Assembly: GCA_014377155.1 (NCBI GenBank)
Contig: JACMQD010000197.1
Span: 1 to 17,457, forward strand
DNA length: 17,457 nt
Direction of reading: 5' to 3'
DNA from: Herminiimonas sp.
GTDB taxonomy: Bacteria; Pseudomonadota; Gammaproteobacteria; Burkholderiales; Burkholderiaceae
Positions 1 through 7,808 of the stretch are shown in pieces (position 1 is the stretch's first letter; the number at the start of each line of letters is the position of its first letter). A program made the position numbers and the translations under genes. The notes under the pieces were generated by a model that saw only the letters and a program-made list of their open reading frames with translations, was not told the origin of the DNA and searched no databases.

Positions 1-1
1 G

Positions 2-226
2 CGGGAAAGCACGGACCAGCGCGGGGGCACGCTGGCGTTGACCAGGGAGGGCAGGGCGCTGGTGGCCAAGGCGCCCACGCCCGCGCGCGGCCTGCTGCCC
101 GAGGCACTGCGCAACCTCTGCCAAGCGCGCCTGGAGGACCTGACGCGCGGCCTGCAGGCGTTGCTCGACGAGATAGGCCAGACCGACGAGGCATTGGGAA
201 AGCAGCCATTGCCATTTACGATGTAA
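2..226 (+). CDS. MarR-family transcriptional regulator, 3' part only
   Basis: The reading frame is open from the left edge, so the gene begins outside the window; about 74 residues are visible. It reads RESTDQRGGTLALTREGRAL at its start, which is the wing of a MarR winged helix (D-x-R followed by L-T-x-x-G). A helical C-terminal dimerisation segment follows (ARLEDLTRGLQALLDEI). MarR proteins are small DNA-binding repressors, often of efflux or stress genes. The target cannot be told from this fragment. The TTG at position 38 is inside the frame and is not the start. The gene is followed at once by a strong terminator and converges on the antiporter operon. Family call is fairly sure; function is open. 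Confidence 0.75.
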   Translation, partial: RESTDQRGGTLALTREGRALVAKAPTPARGLLPEALRNLCQARLEDLTRGLQALLDEIGQTDEALGKQPLPFTM

Positions 227-260
227 CGATACGAATCGCGATGTGCCAACGATGATAGCG

Positions 261-308
261 ATGGGGTTACCGGCCCCATTTAGACCCCCTTCACCGGGGG
301 TTTTTTTT
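261..308 (+). terminator. Intrinsic terminator after the MarR gene
   Basis: Two hairpins stand in tandem. The first is ATGGGG/CCCCAT (261-266 with 274-279). The second is ACCCCC/GGGGGT (284-289 with 296-301, loop TTCACC) and runs straight into eight T residues (301-308). The T run follows the stem only on the plus strand, so this terminates the MarR transcript and is not a good terminator for the converging minus-strand operon. Confidence 0.85.
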
Positions 309-342
309 GGTTCGGCTCTAGGTTCGGCAGTGTGTGTTGTCT

Positions 343-1074
343 TTAACGACGCGCTGCCGCGAGCGTGATCAGGACCTCTTCCTGGTAGCTGTCGATGCTC
401 TTGAGGAGATAAAAGACGAGCGCCCCAAGTGCCAGACCGAACACGATACCGCCACCGGCTTCGCGCAAAAGCAGCATCGCGCCACCTGCTACGGTAGGCG
501 GCTCACCAGCCAGCGCCATGGCAAGGATCAGGGTAAAAAAAACCACGCCGACCCCATCGTTGAACAGCGATTCGCCAGCGATCACCATTTCCACGCTCTG
601 CGGCGCCCCGGCCGACTTCAGGATCGCCATCACCGCAATCGGATCGGTGGGCGAGATCAGCGCGCCAAACACCAGGCAATAGGACAGCGGTAGTGCGAGC
701 CCTATCCAGGGCAGTATCACGAACAGGCCGAATCCGACCGCCAGCGTCGAGGTCAGCGTACCGAACACGGCCAGCAATCCCACCTGCCACCGAAATGCCT
801 TCAGCTCGCTCAGGTCGACATGCAAGGCACCGGCGAACAGCAACAGCGATAGCATGCCCTGCATTAAGACTGCACCGAAGTCGATCGAGCGGACCAGTTC
901 GACTCCATGGTCACGCAGTGTGGTGATGCCCAGCTTGTCCAACCCGAACAGGAGCGCGGAGAGGGACAGGGCAATCGTCATGACGCCAATCGTCGAGGGT
1001 AACTTGACGAAGCGATGGTTCAGATATGCCAGCAGTGCGGTCAGTACCAGAAATGCAGCGGTCAGGTCCAGCAT
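343..1074 (-). pseudogene. CPA1 (NhaP-type) Na+/H+ antiporter, C-terminal half missing
   Basis: The 243 residues are the N-terminal half of a monovalent cation:proton antiporter of the CPA1 family, an inner-membrane exchanger. About six hydrophobic helices are visible. The family signatures ISPTDPIAV (about residue 140) and AGESLFNDGVGVV (about 166-178) are present, the latter carrying the Asn-Asp pair of the ion site. Family members usually have about 400 residues or more and 12 or so helices. Here the frame stops after SYQEEVLITLAAARR, just where the next helices should start. No continuation is visible in the other frames before the MarR terminator, so the 3' end appears deleted rather than frameshifted. 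It begins 62 nt after the ligase gene and is the last gene of that operon. Loss of transport function is inferred. Confidence 0.72.
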
Positions 1075-1136
1075 GAGCGTCTTTCAAATGCAGGTATCCA
1101 TGGTTGGGGCGAGCCGGGTAACACGCTTGGCGTCCG

Positions 1137-2327
1137 TCACGGTTGATCGAACAATTCGCTCGCTACACGGGCCAGGGTATTCGTGCCGGCGCCTGCTCTC
1201 AGGTGGGTCTTGAGCCATCCCGCCTGACCGCCATGCGCCATCAGTTCCTGAATCATGTCACATGCCTTGCCAAAATCCAGGTCGGTGGACCTTGCCGACA
1301 AACGCGCCAGATCGCTTGAAACGATTTCGATCACGCGATGCCGGAAGCCGGTTTCCGGATCGATCCAAGTGGCGTCGACACCGTCCTTGGCCGCATTGAA
1401 ACGGTTCCAGACATACAGCTCCTTGCACGCATTGGTCGGCCAGGTGCCCGGACGGGAGAAAAATTCCAGGCACAGCTCACGCGCGTAGCAGGCCAGCGCC
1501 GCAGCGAATGCAGGCCGCAGGGGGGTGTCCAGCACCCGCAGTTCGATGGTGCCGTATTCTGGTTTGGGGCGCACGTCCCAGTAGAAATCCTTGATGCTCC
1601 TGACGATGTCATGCTCGGCCAGCATGTCGAAGTGCGCTTGAAACTGTTGCCAGGTCCGGATATGCGAGGGCATCACGCCGCTCATCGGAAAGGCGCCGAC
1701 GACATTGCTGCGCGCACTGCAGAATCCCGAATTCTCGCCTTGCCAGCAGGGGGAGTTCGCCGACAGCGCAATGAACAGCGGGGCTCTCTGGGTCAGCCAG
1801 GCACACAGCCGGATTGCTTCGTCCGGATCGCTGACGCCGATGTGAACGTGCATCCCGAACACCGTGAACAGCTTGGTAAGGTAGCCGAATTTGCGCGCGG
1901 AGTTCTGGTAACGCTCCTTCGGATAGATGCGCTGATCGCTCCATTTCTGGAACGGATGCGTGCCGCCGCCCGAAATCGCGGCACCGACCTGGAAGGCGGC
2001 ATCCCGTACGCTCGAGCGCATTTCCTCGATCTGGGCAGCGGCCTGGGCATAGCCGCCGAGCACCGACGTCGCCACTTCCAGCATCGAGGTCGTGATCTCG
2101 GGTGTCGCCATCCAGTCTTTCTTCTGGCGGTCGAGCAGGCGCAGGATCTCTGGCGCCGCCGGCAGCAGGTCATAGGTCAGGCGATCCAGCACCATCAGCT
2201 CCAGCTCGATGCCCATGCTTCCCAAGGCGGACTGACTGAATGGGGGCAGGAACGGGGCGCCTCCTGCCGCCGCCTGGGCGATCGCTTGCGGCAGGACCAA
2301 TTCTGCCAATTCCGGGACATCAATCAT
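1137..2327 (-). CDS. YbdK-type carboxylate-amine ligase (GCS2 family)
   Basis: The protein has about 396 residues and belongs to the glutamate-cysteine ligase family 2 (YbdK), ATP-grasp-like enzymes that join a carboxylate to an amine. E. coli YbdK has weak gamma-glutamyl-cysteine ligase activity; the physiological substrate of most members is unknown. Visible motifs are GIELELMVLD near the N-terminus (acidic nucleotide/metal site), HVHIGV in the middle and ELRVLDTPLRP toward the C-terminus. I chose the ATG at 2327: GAGGAGAC lies just upstream, and the start overlaps the end of the antiporter gene by 8 nt (ATGATTGA). A longer frame reaches 2351 but lacks this support. Overlap with a CPA2 antiporter suggests coordinated production. 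Confidence 0.85.
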   Translation of the reverse strand: MIDVPELAELVLPQAIAQAAAGGAPFLPPFSQSALGSMGIELELMVLDRLTYDLLPAAPEILRLLDRQKKDWMATPEITTSMLEVATSVLGGYAQAAAQIEEMRSSVRDAAFQVGAAISGGGTHPFQKWSDQRIYPKERYQNSARKFGYLTKLFTVFGMHVHIGVSDPDEAIRLCAWLTQRAPLFIALSANSPCWQGENSGFCSARSNVVGAFPMSGVMPSHIRTWQQFQAHFDMLAEHDIVRSIKDFYWDVRPKPEYGTIELRVLDTPLRPAFAAALACYARELCLEFFSRPGTWPTNACKELYVWNRFNAAKDGVDATWIDPETGFRHRVIEIVSSDLARLSARSTDLDFGKACDMIQELMAHGGQAGWLKTHLRAGAGTNTLARVASELFDQP

Positions 2328-3543
2328 GGGTTGTCTCCTCGTGGGTCTCACCGGCCATCTTCAATCCCCACCAGGTCAGCCCGGGTGCCAGCAACACGTT
2401 CAATGCCAGCAGGGCTGCCATTGCCTGGGCCGCCGGCGCGCTCAGCCCCGGATAGCCGGTCAGCGAGTTATCGACCACCAGCGAGCCGAAGCTGACCAGC
2501 GAGCATAGTGATACGGCGATCGCGTTCTTCTTGCGGCCGTCCCAGGCAGCGCTCGGTATCAGCGCCGCTCGCGTGACCAGGACCCTGGCCACGAAAACCG
2601 TTCCAGCCAGGAGCAGCAATGCGGGTGTGATCAAGTGGTGCAGATCGACCAGCGAGGCCGACATCATGAACAGCAATGCATAGCCGATGTCCTGGCCGGT
2701 CTTGATCTGCGCCTGAAACACGTTGTCGCGCTTTTCGGCATTGCGCAACAGCAGCCCCATGAGCAGCAGCGACAGCAAGGCGCTCGAGGCGCTGACGGAA
2801 CACAGACCAAGATCCATCAGCAGGGCCGCCAGTAGCATGCCGGGACGCATGGCGGCTTTTGCCCGGCACGCCCGCGTGGCCAGGGCGTACAGCAGATAGC
2901 AGACCATGGCAATGACGGCGCCGAGGGCCAGCTTGATGCCCTGGTGGCCCAGCTCCGTGGGGAACCCGGTCAGCGCGCCGGCCTCGTGGCTCCTGGTCCA
3001 GGCAAGCGCGCCGGCCAGCGCCAGCAGGGCGATCAGATTGCTCAGGCCGACCATGTTGGCGCCGGCATAGGTCGCCACGCCGGTGGCTTGTGCGTCCGAC
3101 GCCATTGATGAAAAAACAATCGGGTTCGCCGCAATCAGGATGGCGCCGATGAAGACAGCCTCACCCCATCCCAGTCCGAACAGAACCAGGCAGAGCACAG
3201 TCACCGCGCCCCGAAGAAGGCTAGCGTTGAGCAGGCTCAGACCCTGGCGTCCGCTGCCCCAGAGCCACACCAGATCCATTCTCCGACCCACTTCGAACAG
3301 AACCAGCGCCGCCGCAGCATTGGAAAGCTCCTGGAACTGCGACAGCAGTGGTGCGTCGATCAGGCCGAATCCGCTCACGCCCAGGATCAGGCCGGCAATC
3401 ACGGCCCCGTACAGCTTCGGCAAGCCCCTGGCATGCAGCATCAGCCCGACGATCTGTGACAGCAGCAGCCCGGCGCCGATGACCGCCAATGGCGACAGCA
3501 GCCACAGCTGCGCCAGCCGCATGTCAGCGTAATCAGCGCTCAT
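2320..3543 (-). CDS. CPA2-like cation:proton antiporter membrane domain
   Basis: About 407 residues, almost wholly hydrophobic, with some 11-13 predicted membrane helices. This matches the Na+/H+ exchanger domain of the CPA2 (Kef/GerN) family in length and layout (YGAVIAGLILG near residue 45; ALVLFEVGRRMDL near 80; AANPIVFSSM near 140). There is no C-terminal nucleotide-binding RCK/TrkA-N domain as in full-length KefB/KefC. The segment where CPA2 proteins carry the transport aspartate (FQD-type) reads ANMVGLSNLIALL, with Ser168-Asn169 instead. The start at 3543 overlaps the upstream gene by 11 nt (ATGAGCGCTGA). The family call is good, but whether it is an active exchanger, and for which ion, is uncertain. 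Confidence 0.75.
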   Translation of the reverse strand: MSADYADMRLAQLWLLSPLAVIGAGLLLSQIVGLMLHARGLPKLYGAVIAGLILGVSGFGLIDAPLLSQFQELSNAAAALVLFEVGRRMDLVWLWGSGRQGLSLLNASLLRGAVTVLCLVLFGLGWGEAVFIGAILIAANPIVFSSMASDAQATGVATYAGANMVGLSNLIALLALAGALAWTRSHEAGALTGFPTELGHQGIKLALGAVIAMVCYLLYALATRACRAKAAMRPGMLLAALLMDLGLCSVSASSALLSLLLMGLLLRNAEKRDNVFQAQIKTGQDIGYALLFMMSASLVDLHHLITPALLLLAGTVFVARVLVTRAALIPSAAWDGRKKNAIAVSLCSLVSFGSLVVDNSLTGYPGLSAPAAQAMAALLALNVLLAPGLTWWGLKMAGETHEETTHD

Positions 3544-4660
3544 TGCCTGCTGCGAAGGCCTTTGCCAACCCGGCCAGTTCATGCTCGATCGCAGTCGCGA
3601 TTCGGGTGACACGCGCGTCGTCTGCCTTTGCACCAGGCGCCTCGAACGTCACAGAAATCCGGGCCCGATGAATTGCGCCGCCGGTTTTTTCCGGCATCCA
3701 TAGCTGACCCTTGACGGTCGCGTCCTGCCACCACAGCGCCTGATACATCGCGCCGCTGCGAGGCACGGTCGCCGCCGCGGACGGTGCATCGGCAGCCGGC
3801 AGGATCCGGAAGGGTGTCAGCCAGTTGGCATTCGGATAGGTGCGTGCGAGGCGCAGCTGCATTGCCGCGCGCTGTTCCAGGCGACTGTCCTCGCGCGAGT
3901 AGGGCAGATGCAGCTGTGCCTGGCTGATGCCGGCGGTCTCCATGCGCATGCATAATCCAGCACTTTCCCAGCGCCAGCCATCCTGGCGGATTTCGCCAGC
4001 ACGCGCTCCCAGTATCATTTCCCACGCCGTCAGCAGCGGGATCGCATCCGCAGCCACCAGTGTCGCGTTTGCCTTTTGCTGACGCCGGGCCGCGGCCTCC
4101 AGCAGCAGCTTCCAGCGGCCCTGCTGCCATTGCCGGGTCGCTGCGCGCGGAGAGGGCGTCCAGCGCCATTCGGTTGCCCGCCAAGTGCCCGCATCCGTCC
4201 GCTCGAGGATGGCGATCTGCTGCTGCAACGGCGACGCCACGGCGAGGGTTTGCGCAGTCCAGGCGCTGTTCCACGCAATCTGTCCGTCGGCCACGCCCCA
4301 GCGGTGGCGGACCGCACCCCACCAGCGGGCCGGACTATCCACGCAATTGATCGCGCCGGCGGCAGGGTTCGCCTGCCATTGGCGCATTTGTAGACGGTCC
4401 TGCCATGCGCATTGCGTGGCGCTTGCGGACCAGCCGCCGACCGCAGGTATCGGCTGGTCGTGTGGACATGGTTTGGGCATGACCGTTGCAAGCGTCGCCA
4501 GATCGTGGTCGACCATGACCTCGGGCCGTGGTGCGACGTGGCGAAGTGGACTGACCGGGCTGGCGTGCGCTGCCATTGGCGCGGCAAGGAGCATGACCAT
4601 CAGTGCCGACCAGGCAGCTTCTTTCCCAGTCGCATTGGCTTGGCTGATTGTCCGGATCAT
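3533..4660 (-). CDS. Secreted protein of unknown function
   Basis: I do not recognise this family. The 375-residue product starts with a Sec-type signal: a polar N-region, then a hydrophobic stretch SALMVMLLAAPMAAHASP with a likely AxA cleavage near residue 33. The mature part is rich in Trp, Gln and Ala. It has four cysteines (in PCPHDQ, ATQCAW, INCVDS and GLCMRM) that could form two disulfides in the periplasm. No enzyme motif is evident. It lies 25 nt after the small regulator-like gene and overlaps the CPA2 gene by 11 nt, so it is translated with the transporter and may be a periplasmic partner (inference). The ATG at 4660 has a poor ribosome site; Met21 is an alternative that would shorten the signal N-region. 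Confidence 0.7.
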   Translation of the reverse strand: MIRTISQANATGKEAAWSALMVMLLAAPMAAHASPVSPLRHVAPRPEVMVDHDLATLATVMPKPCPHDQPIPAVGGWSASATQCAWQDRLQMRQWQANPAAGAINCVDSPARWWGAVRHRWGVADGQIAWNSAWTAQTLAVASPLQQQIAILERTDAGTWRATEWRWTPSPRAATRQWQQGRWKLLLEAAARRQQKANATLVAADAIPLLTAWEMILGARAGEIRQDGWRWESAGLCMRMETAGISQAQLHLPYSREDSRLEQRAAMQLRLARTYPNANWLTPFRILPAADAPSAAATVPRSGAMYQALWWQDATVKGQLWMPEKTGGAIHRARISVTFEAPGAKADDARVTRIATAIEHELAGLAKAFAAGNER

Positions 4661-4685
4661 GCGGTGTCGCGTTTGCGCTCGCTCA

Positions 4686-5147
4686 TCATGACCCGTGGCG
4701 CAATCGGGCGCGTCGATGGATTAACTTGGTGATCCCGACAAGGTTTTCTGAATAGAGATCGGCCAGCTGATCGATTCGTTGACGGAACAGGTCCGAGAGC
4801 GGCTGATACCGGTATTGGCTCGGCGGCGCGTTGCACGCGACGGCCGTTTCGGCGCGCTCAAGTTGAACAAGCAGTTTTTCAGCCTTTCCCTCGTCCAGAT
4901 AAAGGGCGCCTGCCAGACGCTGGCGATCCCAGGATTGCTGGTTTTCACTCCTCATCAGAAACACCGCTTCGAGGAATGCGACAGAAGGAATGCACAGGAC
5001 GATGAATTCCTTCAAATCGTCCGGAATATTTTTCGGCGCCATTTTCATTCCAGTGTGCTGACGCGATGCCCGTGCATGAGTGGCAATTGCCGTTGACCTG
5101 TGAGTTGCAGGCCATTCGTGTTCCGGCGCGTTCGCGACGTCGTTCAT
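4686..5147 (-). CDS. Small protein with putative winged-helix domain, first gene of operon
   Basis: A product of up to 153 residues, not assigned to a named family. The core, from about PKNIPDDLKEF to the end, looks helical. It resembles a winged helix: a hydrophobic helix (SVAFLEAVFLMRS), a polar helix pair (WDRQRLAGALYLDEGKAEKLLVQL) and a short strand-like turn before a long C-terminal helix. DNA binding is only a suggestion. The start is uncertain. A GTG at 5183 extends the frame, the ATG at 5147 is used here, and ATGs at 5048 and 5042 sit just after GGAATG and exactly before the compact domain, so one of these may be the true start. It is the promoter-proximal gene of the antiporter operon. 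Confidence 0.6.
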   Translation of the reverse strand: MNDVANAPEHEWPATHRSTAIATHARASRQHTGMKMAPKNIPDDLKEFIVLCIPSVAFLEAVFLMRSENQQSWDRQRLAGALYLDEGKAEKLLVQLERAETAVACNAPPSQYRYQPLSDLFRQRIDQLADLYSENLVGITKLIHRRARLRHGS

Positions 5148-5207
5148 CGGAAGGCGCTCATCGTTGAAGCAAGCGCGCCTCACCCATGGACATATTGCCT
5201 GACCATA

Positions 5208-5224
5208 CTTAGGGGAATCTTAAA
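5208..5224. promoter_or_regulatory. Direct repeat resembling a PmrA/QseB-type response-regulator box
   Basis: CTTAGG-GGAAT-CTTAAA: two hexamers in direct repeat with a 5-nt spacer, an 11-nt period (one DNA turn). This is the format of the PmrA/QseB-class box, roughly CTTAAT-N5-CTTAAT. On the minus strand it reads TTTAAG-N5-CCTAAG. It lies about 25-60 nt upstream of the candidate starts of the antiporter operon and next to a two-component system of that class. The match is imperfect and the regulatory role is inferred. Confidence 0.5.
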
Positions 5225-5230
5225 CTCAGG

Positions 5231-5254
5231 AAAACCCCGGAATAATCGTCCCGG
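5231..5254 (-). terminator. Weak hairpin terminator after the sensor-kinase operon
   Basis: On the minus strand CCGGGA pairs with TTCCGG (one G-T wobble) around a CGATTA loop, and GGTTTT follows. It stands about 95 nt after the sensor-kinase stop and just upstream of the antiporter operon's likely control region. The stem is short and the T run is only four, so efficiency is doubtful. Confidence 0.4.
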
Positions 5255-5347
5255 ACGCACAGGCCCGTGATGGAAATGCTCCTGCAACCGACCGATGTTG
5301 CCTCCTCCACACCATTGGCGAGGCAATTGTCGGTTGGCAGCGTGGGA

Positions 5348-6658
5348 TCAAGGCAGCGGGAACACGATTTGTACAGAAACACCGCCAAGCGGGCTGTCGG
5401 TCAGTTCGAGGACCGTGCCATGCCGGTCGGCGATGGCCTTGACGATCGCCAGGCCGAGCCCGCTCCCGCTCGGGCTGGTACCCGGGACGCGGTAGAAGCG
5501 GTCGAAGACACGACGCCGGTCCGCCATCGCTATTCCGGGACCGGAATCCTCGACCGTCAATGTCGCTGTCAGTGCGCCGGCCGTCAGGTCAATCCTGACG
5601 ACGCCGTGTTCGGGGGTGTAACGGATCGCATTGTCGAGCAGATTGCGCACCAGTATCTGCAAACTGTCGGGATCACCGATGACGTGCAGATCTGGCAACG
5701 CAGCGACCTTCAGTTCGATTTGCCGTGCGGCCGCCAATGGCGCCACATCGGCCAGCGCTAGTGTCATGCATTCGGCAAGAATCGTTTCGCATGGCTTCGT
5801 GCCAGGCGACGTCGGTTCTTCGCGCGCCAGCGCCAGCAATTGCTCCACCAGCCGCGATGCACGATCGACTCCGCCAAGCAACCGCTGGATCGCCTGGGCG
5901 CGCGCGATGTCGTCGCGGCTCCGCAGCAGTGTCTGCACCTGCAACTTCAACGCGGTGATCGGCGACCGCAATTCATGCGCCGCGTCGGCAACGAAGCGCT
6001 GTTGCGATTGCAGTCCTTGCGCCACCCGCCCCAGCAAGGAATTGAGTTCGTCCAGAAGTCGCGCCACCTCGCTCGGCACACCCGCCGTCGATACCGGTTC
6101 GAGCGAATCGATGCTGCGCCCGGCGAGCTCGCGGCCGATCCGGTTCAAGGGCGACAGCGCGGAACTGATGGCCCACCATGCGGCTGCAAAAAGCAGCAGG
6201 GACACCGGAATAACCGGCCACACCGAATGCAGCGCCAGCGAAAACGCCCGCTCGCGGCGCGTGCTCAGCTTCTGTGCGACCTGCACCGTACGGCTACCTG
6301 TCTGTACCGCATAGACACGCCATTCCCCATTGGCTAGCGTCACCGTGGAATAACCGAGTTTCCCTTGCCTGGGCAGGATCATGTACTCGCGCGATTGCAC
6401 GACACGCGTACTGTCGTCGCCCCAGACCTGGATCACGAAATCGAAGCTGATCTGGCTCGGTCCCTGTGCCGAATACCAATCGGCCTGTTCGAACCCGCCT
6501 TGCTGGAAGGCGAGGGCCATGCGCTGCATGTGGTAATCGAAGAGTTTGCCGGCTTCTTCCGTGGCCGCTTCGAACGATGCAGCAAACTGTACTGCGCTGG
6601 CCAACAGGATCGCCACCCCGAGCAGCAGGATCAATCGAATGCGCAATGACCGGATCAC
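5348..6658 (-). CDS. Two-component sensor histidine kinase (QseC/PmrB-like)
   Basis: An inner-membrane kinase of 436 residues. TM1 is at about 8-27, a periplasmic sensor region at about 28-140, TM2 at about 145-168, then a HAMP-like linker (LSPLNRIGREL). The dimerisation/phosphoacceptor box RFVADAAHELRSPITALKLQ carries His228. The ATPase domain shows the N box (LVRNLLDNAIRYTP, Asn343), G1 (DSGPGIA, about 371), F box (RVFDRFYR) and G2 (GSGLGLAIV, about 398). All catalytic motifs look intact. Organisation matches the QseC/PmrB/TctE group. The GTG start overlaps the response-regulator stop (GTGA), so the two are translated together. The stimulus is unknown. The previous two genes in the operon are membrane proteins that might influence sensing. 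Confidence 0.92.
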   Translation of the reverse strand: MIRSLRIRLILLLGVAILLASAVQFAASFEAATEEAGKLFDYHMQRMALAFQQGGFEQADWYSAQGPSQISFDFVIQVWGDDSTRVVQSREYMILPRQGKLGYSTVTLANGEWRVYAVQTGSRTVQVAQKLSTRRERAFSLALHSVWPVIPVSLLLFAAAWWAISSALSPLNRIGRELAGRSIDSLEPVSTAGVPSEVARLLDELNSLLGRVAQGLQSQQRFVADAAHELRSPITALKLQVQTLLRSRDDIARAQAIQRLLGGVDRASRLVEQLLALAREEPTSPGTKPCETILAECMTLALADVAPLAAARQIELKVAALPDLHVIGDPDSLQILVRNLLDNAIRYTPEHGVVRIDLTAGALTATLTVEDSGPGIAMADRRRVFDRFYRVPGTSPSGSGLGLAIVKAIADRHGTVLELTDSPLGGVSVQIVFPLP

Positions 6659-7314
6659 GTCTTCTCGACCATGTAACCGACGCCGCGCACGTTGATGATG
6701 AACTGCTGCCCGAGCTTCTTGCGCAGTCCGTGGATGTAGACCTCGACCGCGTTGCTCTCGACGTCGCTGGCGCGGCCGTAAAGGCGTGTTTCAAGCTGCG
6801 AGCGCGACAGGATCGCGCCGGGGAGGGCGGCGAGGGCGTCGATGATGGCCCATTCTCGCGAGGAAAGAATGACCTGCCGGTCCGCTACCAGTACCTGACG
6901 TGTCAGGAGATTGGCAACCACGCCGCCTTTCCGGTAGATGGGTTCCAGCCCGCCGCGCGCACGGCGTACCAATGCATGCAACCGCGCGATCAGTTCATCG
7001 AGGTCGAATGGCTTGACCATGTAATCATCGGCGCCGGCGTTCAGGCCCAGCACGCGTTGCGCCACGGTGTCGCGGGCAGTGACGACCAGCACCGGCATGC
7101 TGCGCCAGCGCGCGCGCAGGTTGCGCAATAGCTCGATGCCGTCCTTGCCCGGCAGGCCCAGGTCGAGTATCAGGGCGTCGTAGGTGTGCGTTTCCAGCGA
7201 TGCCTCCGCCAGCACCCCATCCGTGCACCAGTTGACCGCCATGCCTTCACCTTCCAGCGCAATCTGGATGTTTTCCCCGATCATCAGGTCGTCTTCGACC
7301 AGCAGTATTTTCAT
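6655..7314 (-). CDS. OmpR/PhoB-family response regulator (QseB/PmrA-like)
   Basis: A 219-residue DNA-binding response regulator. The receiver domain (1-120) has the acidic pocket E7-D8-D9, phospho-acceptor Asp51 (LILDLGLPG), Thr79 (VVTARD) and Lys101 (YMVKPF). The C-terminal winged helix (about 125-219) ends in the typical SNAVEVYIHGLRKKLG ... VRGVGYMV. It pairs with the overlapping kinase gene downstream and overlaps the preceding small membrane-protein gene by ATGA at 7311-7314. The best candidate target visible here is the direct repeat at 5208-5224, because regulators of this class bind hexamer repeats with 5-nt spacing; that link is inference. Confidence 0.93.
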   Translation of the reverse strand: MKILLVEDDLMIGENIQIALEGEGMAVNWCTDGVLAEASLETHTYDALILDLGLPGKDGIELLRNLRARWRSMPVLVVTARDTVAQRVLGLNAGADDYMVKPFDLDELIARLHALVRRARGGLEPIYRKGGVVANLLTRQVLVADRQVILSSREWAIIDALAALPGAILSRSQLETRLYGRASDVESNAVEVYIHGLRKKLGQQFIINVRGVGYMVEKT

Positions 7315-7808
7315 TGCCCAGGCGGTCGCGCGAGGTCGGGATGGGGCGCCAGCCGGTCGTCCAGTTCGCCAATGTAAGCCGCGATGATATTGCTACCCTC
7401 CTCGACGCTGGCACGCATGTTGGCTTCCATCAACTCGATGCGCTTGCCGAGGTCGACGCGGGTGTCGATGATGTGCTGGGCGTTCTGCTGCAAGGCAAGT
7501 TCGATGGCACGCTGCATTTCAGTCAGCCGTGATGCTTCAGTGGCATCGGCGAGCTTTCTTTGCACCTGCATTTCACGTGAATGCGCGCGCGTTTCGAGCA
7601 GCATGGTGGTCTTGAGATGTGCTGCCAGCACCAGCGCGAGTACCACCGCAACCCCGACCAGGCACAGCATGATCAGGCCCAGCGGTGCATCGACCGATGT
7701 CACCATCAATGACAGTGAGGCCGGCGACGTGAAAAGCGTCCAGTTGATCGCTGCAAATCCAGCCACGCCAGCGACAAACAGTAAAAGCAACAATGCACGC
7801 ACGTTCAT
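7311..7808 (-). CDS. Small two-helix membrane protein with coiled coil (LapA-like layout)
   Basis: The 165-residue product has two hydrophobic helices (about 4-22 and 43-65). A long charged helix from about 68 to 130, rich in Glu, Gln, Arg and Ala, probably forms a cytoplasmic coiled coil. The tail ends Pro-rich. The two-helix-plus-coiled-coil plan resembles LapA (DUF1049) proteins, but I see no decisive signature. The start is well set: AAGGAG lies six nt before the ATG, inside the end of the DUF2254 gene, and the ATG directly follows that gene's TGA. Its own TGA overlaps the regulator's ATG. Tight coupling to the two-component genes suggests an accessory membrane role (inference). Confidence 0.7.
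   Translation of the reverse strand: MNVRALLLLLFVAGVAGFAAINWTLFTSPASLSLMVTSVDAPLGLIMLCLVGVAVVLALVLAAHLKTTMLLETRAHSREMQVQRKLADATEASRLTEMQRAIELALQQNAQHIIDTRVDLGKRIELMEANMRASVEEGSNIIAAYIGELDDRLAPHPDLARPPGQ

Noticed and set aside
1338..2495. Plus-strand open frame of 385 codons opposite the ligase gene
   Set aside because: A shadow of GC-rich coding on the other strand, where the YbdK motifs and ribosome site are clear.
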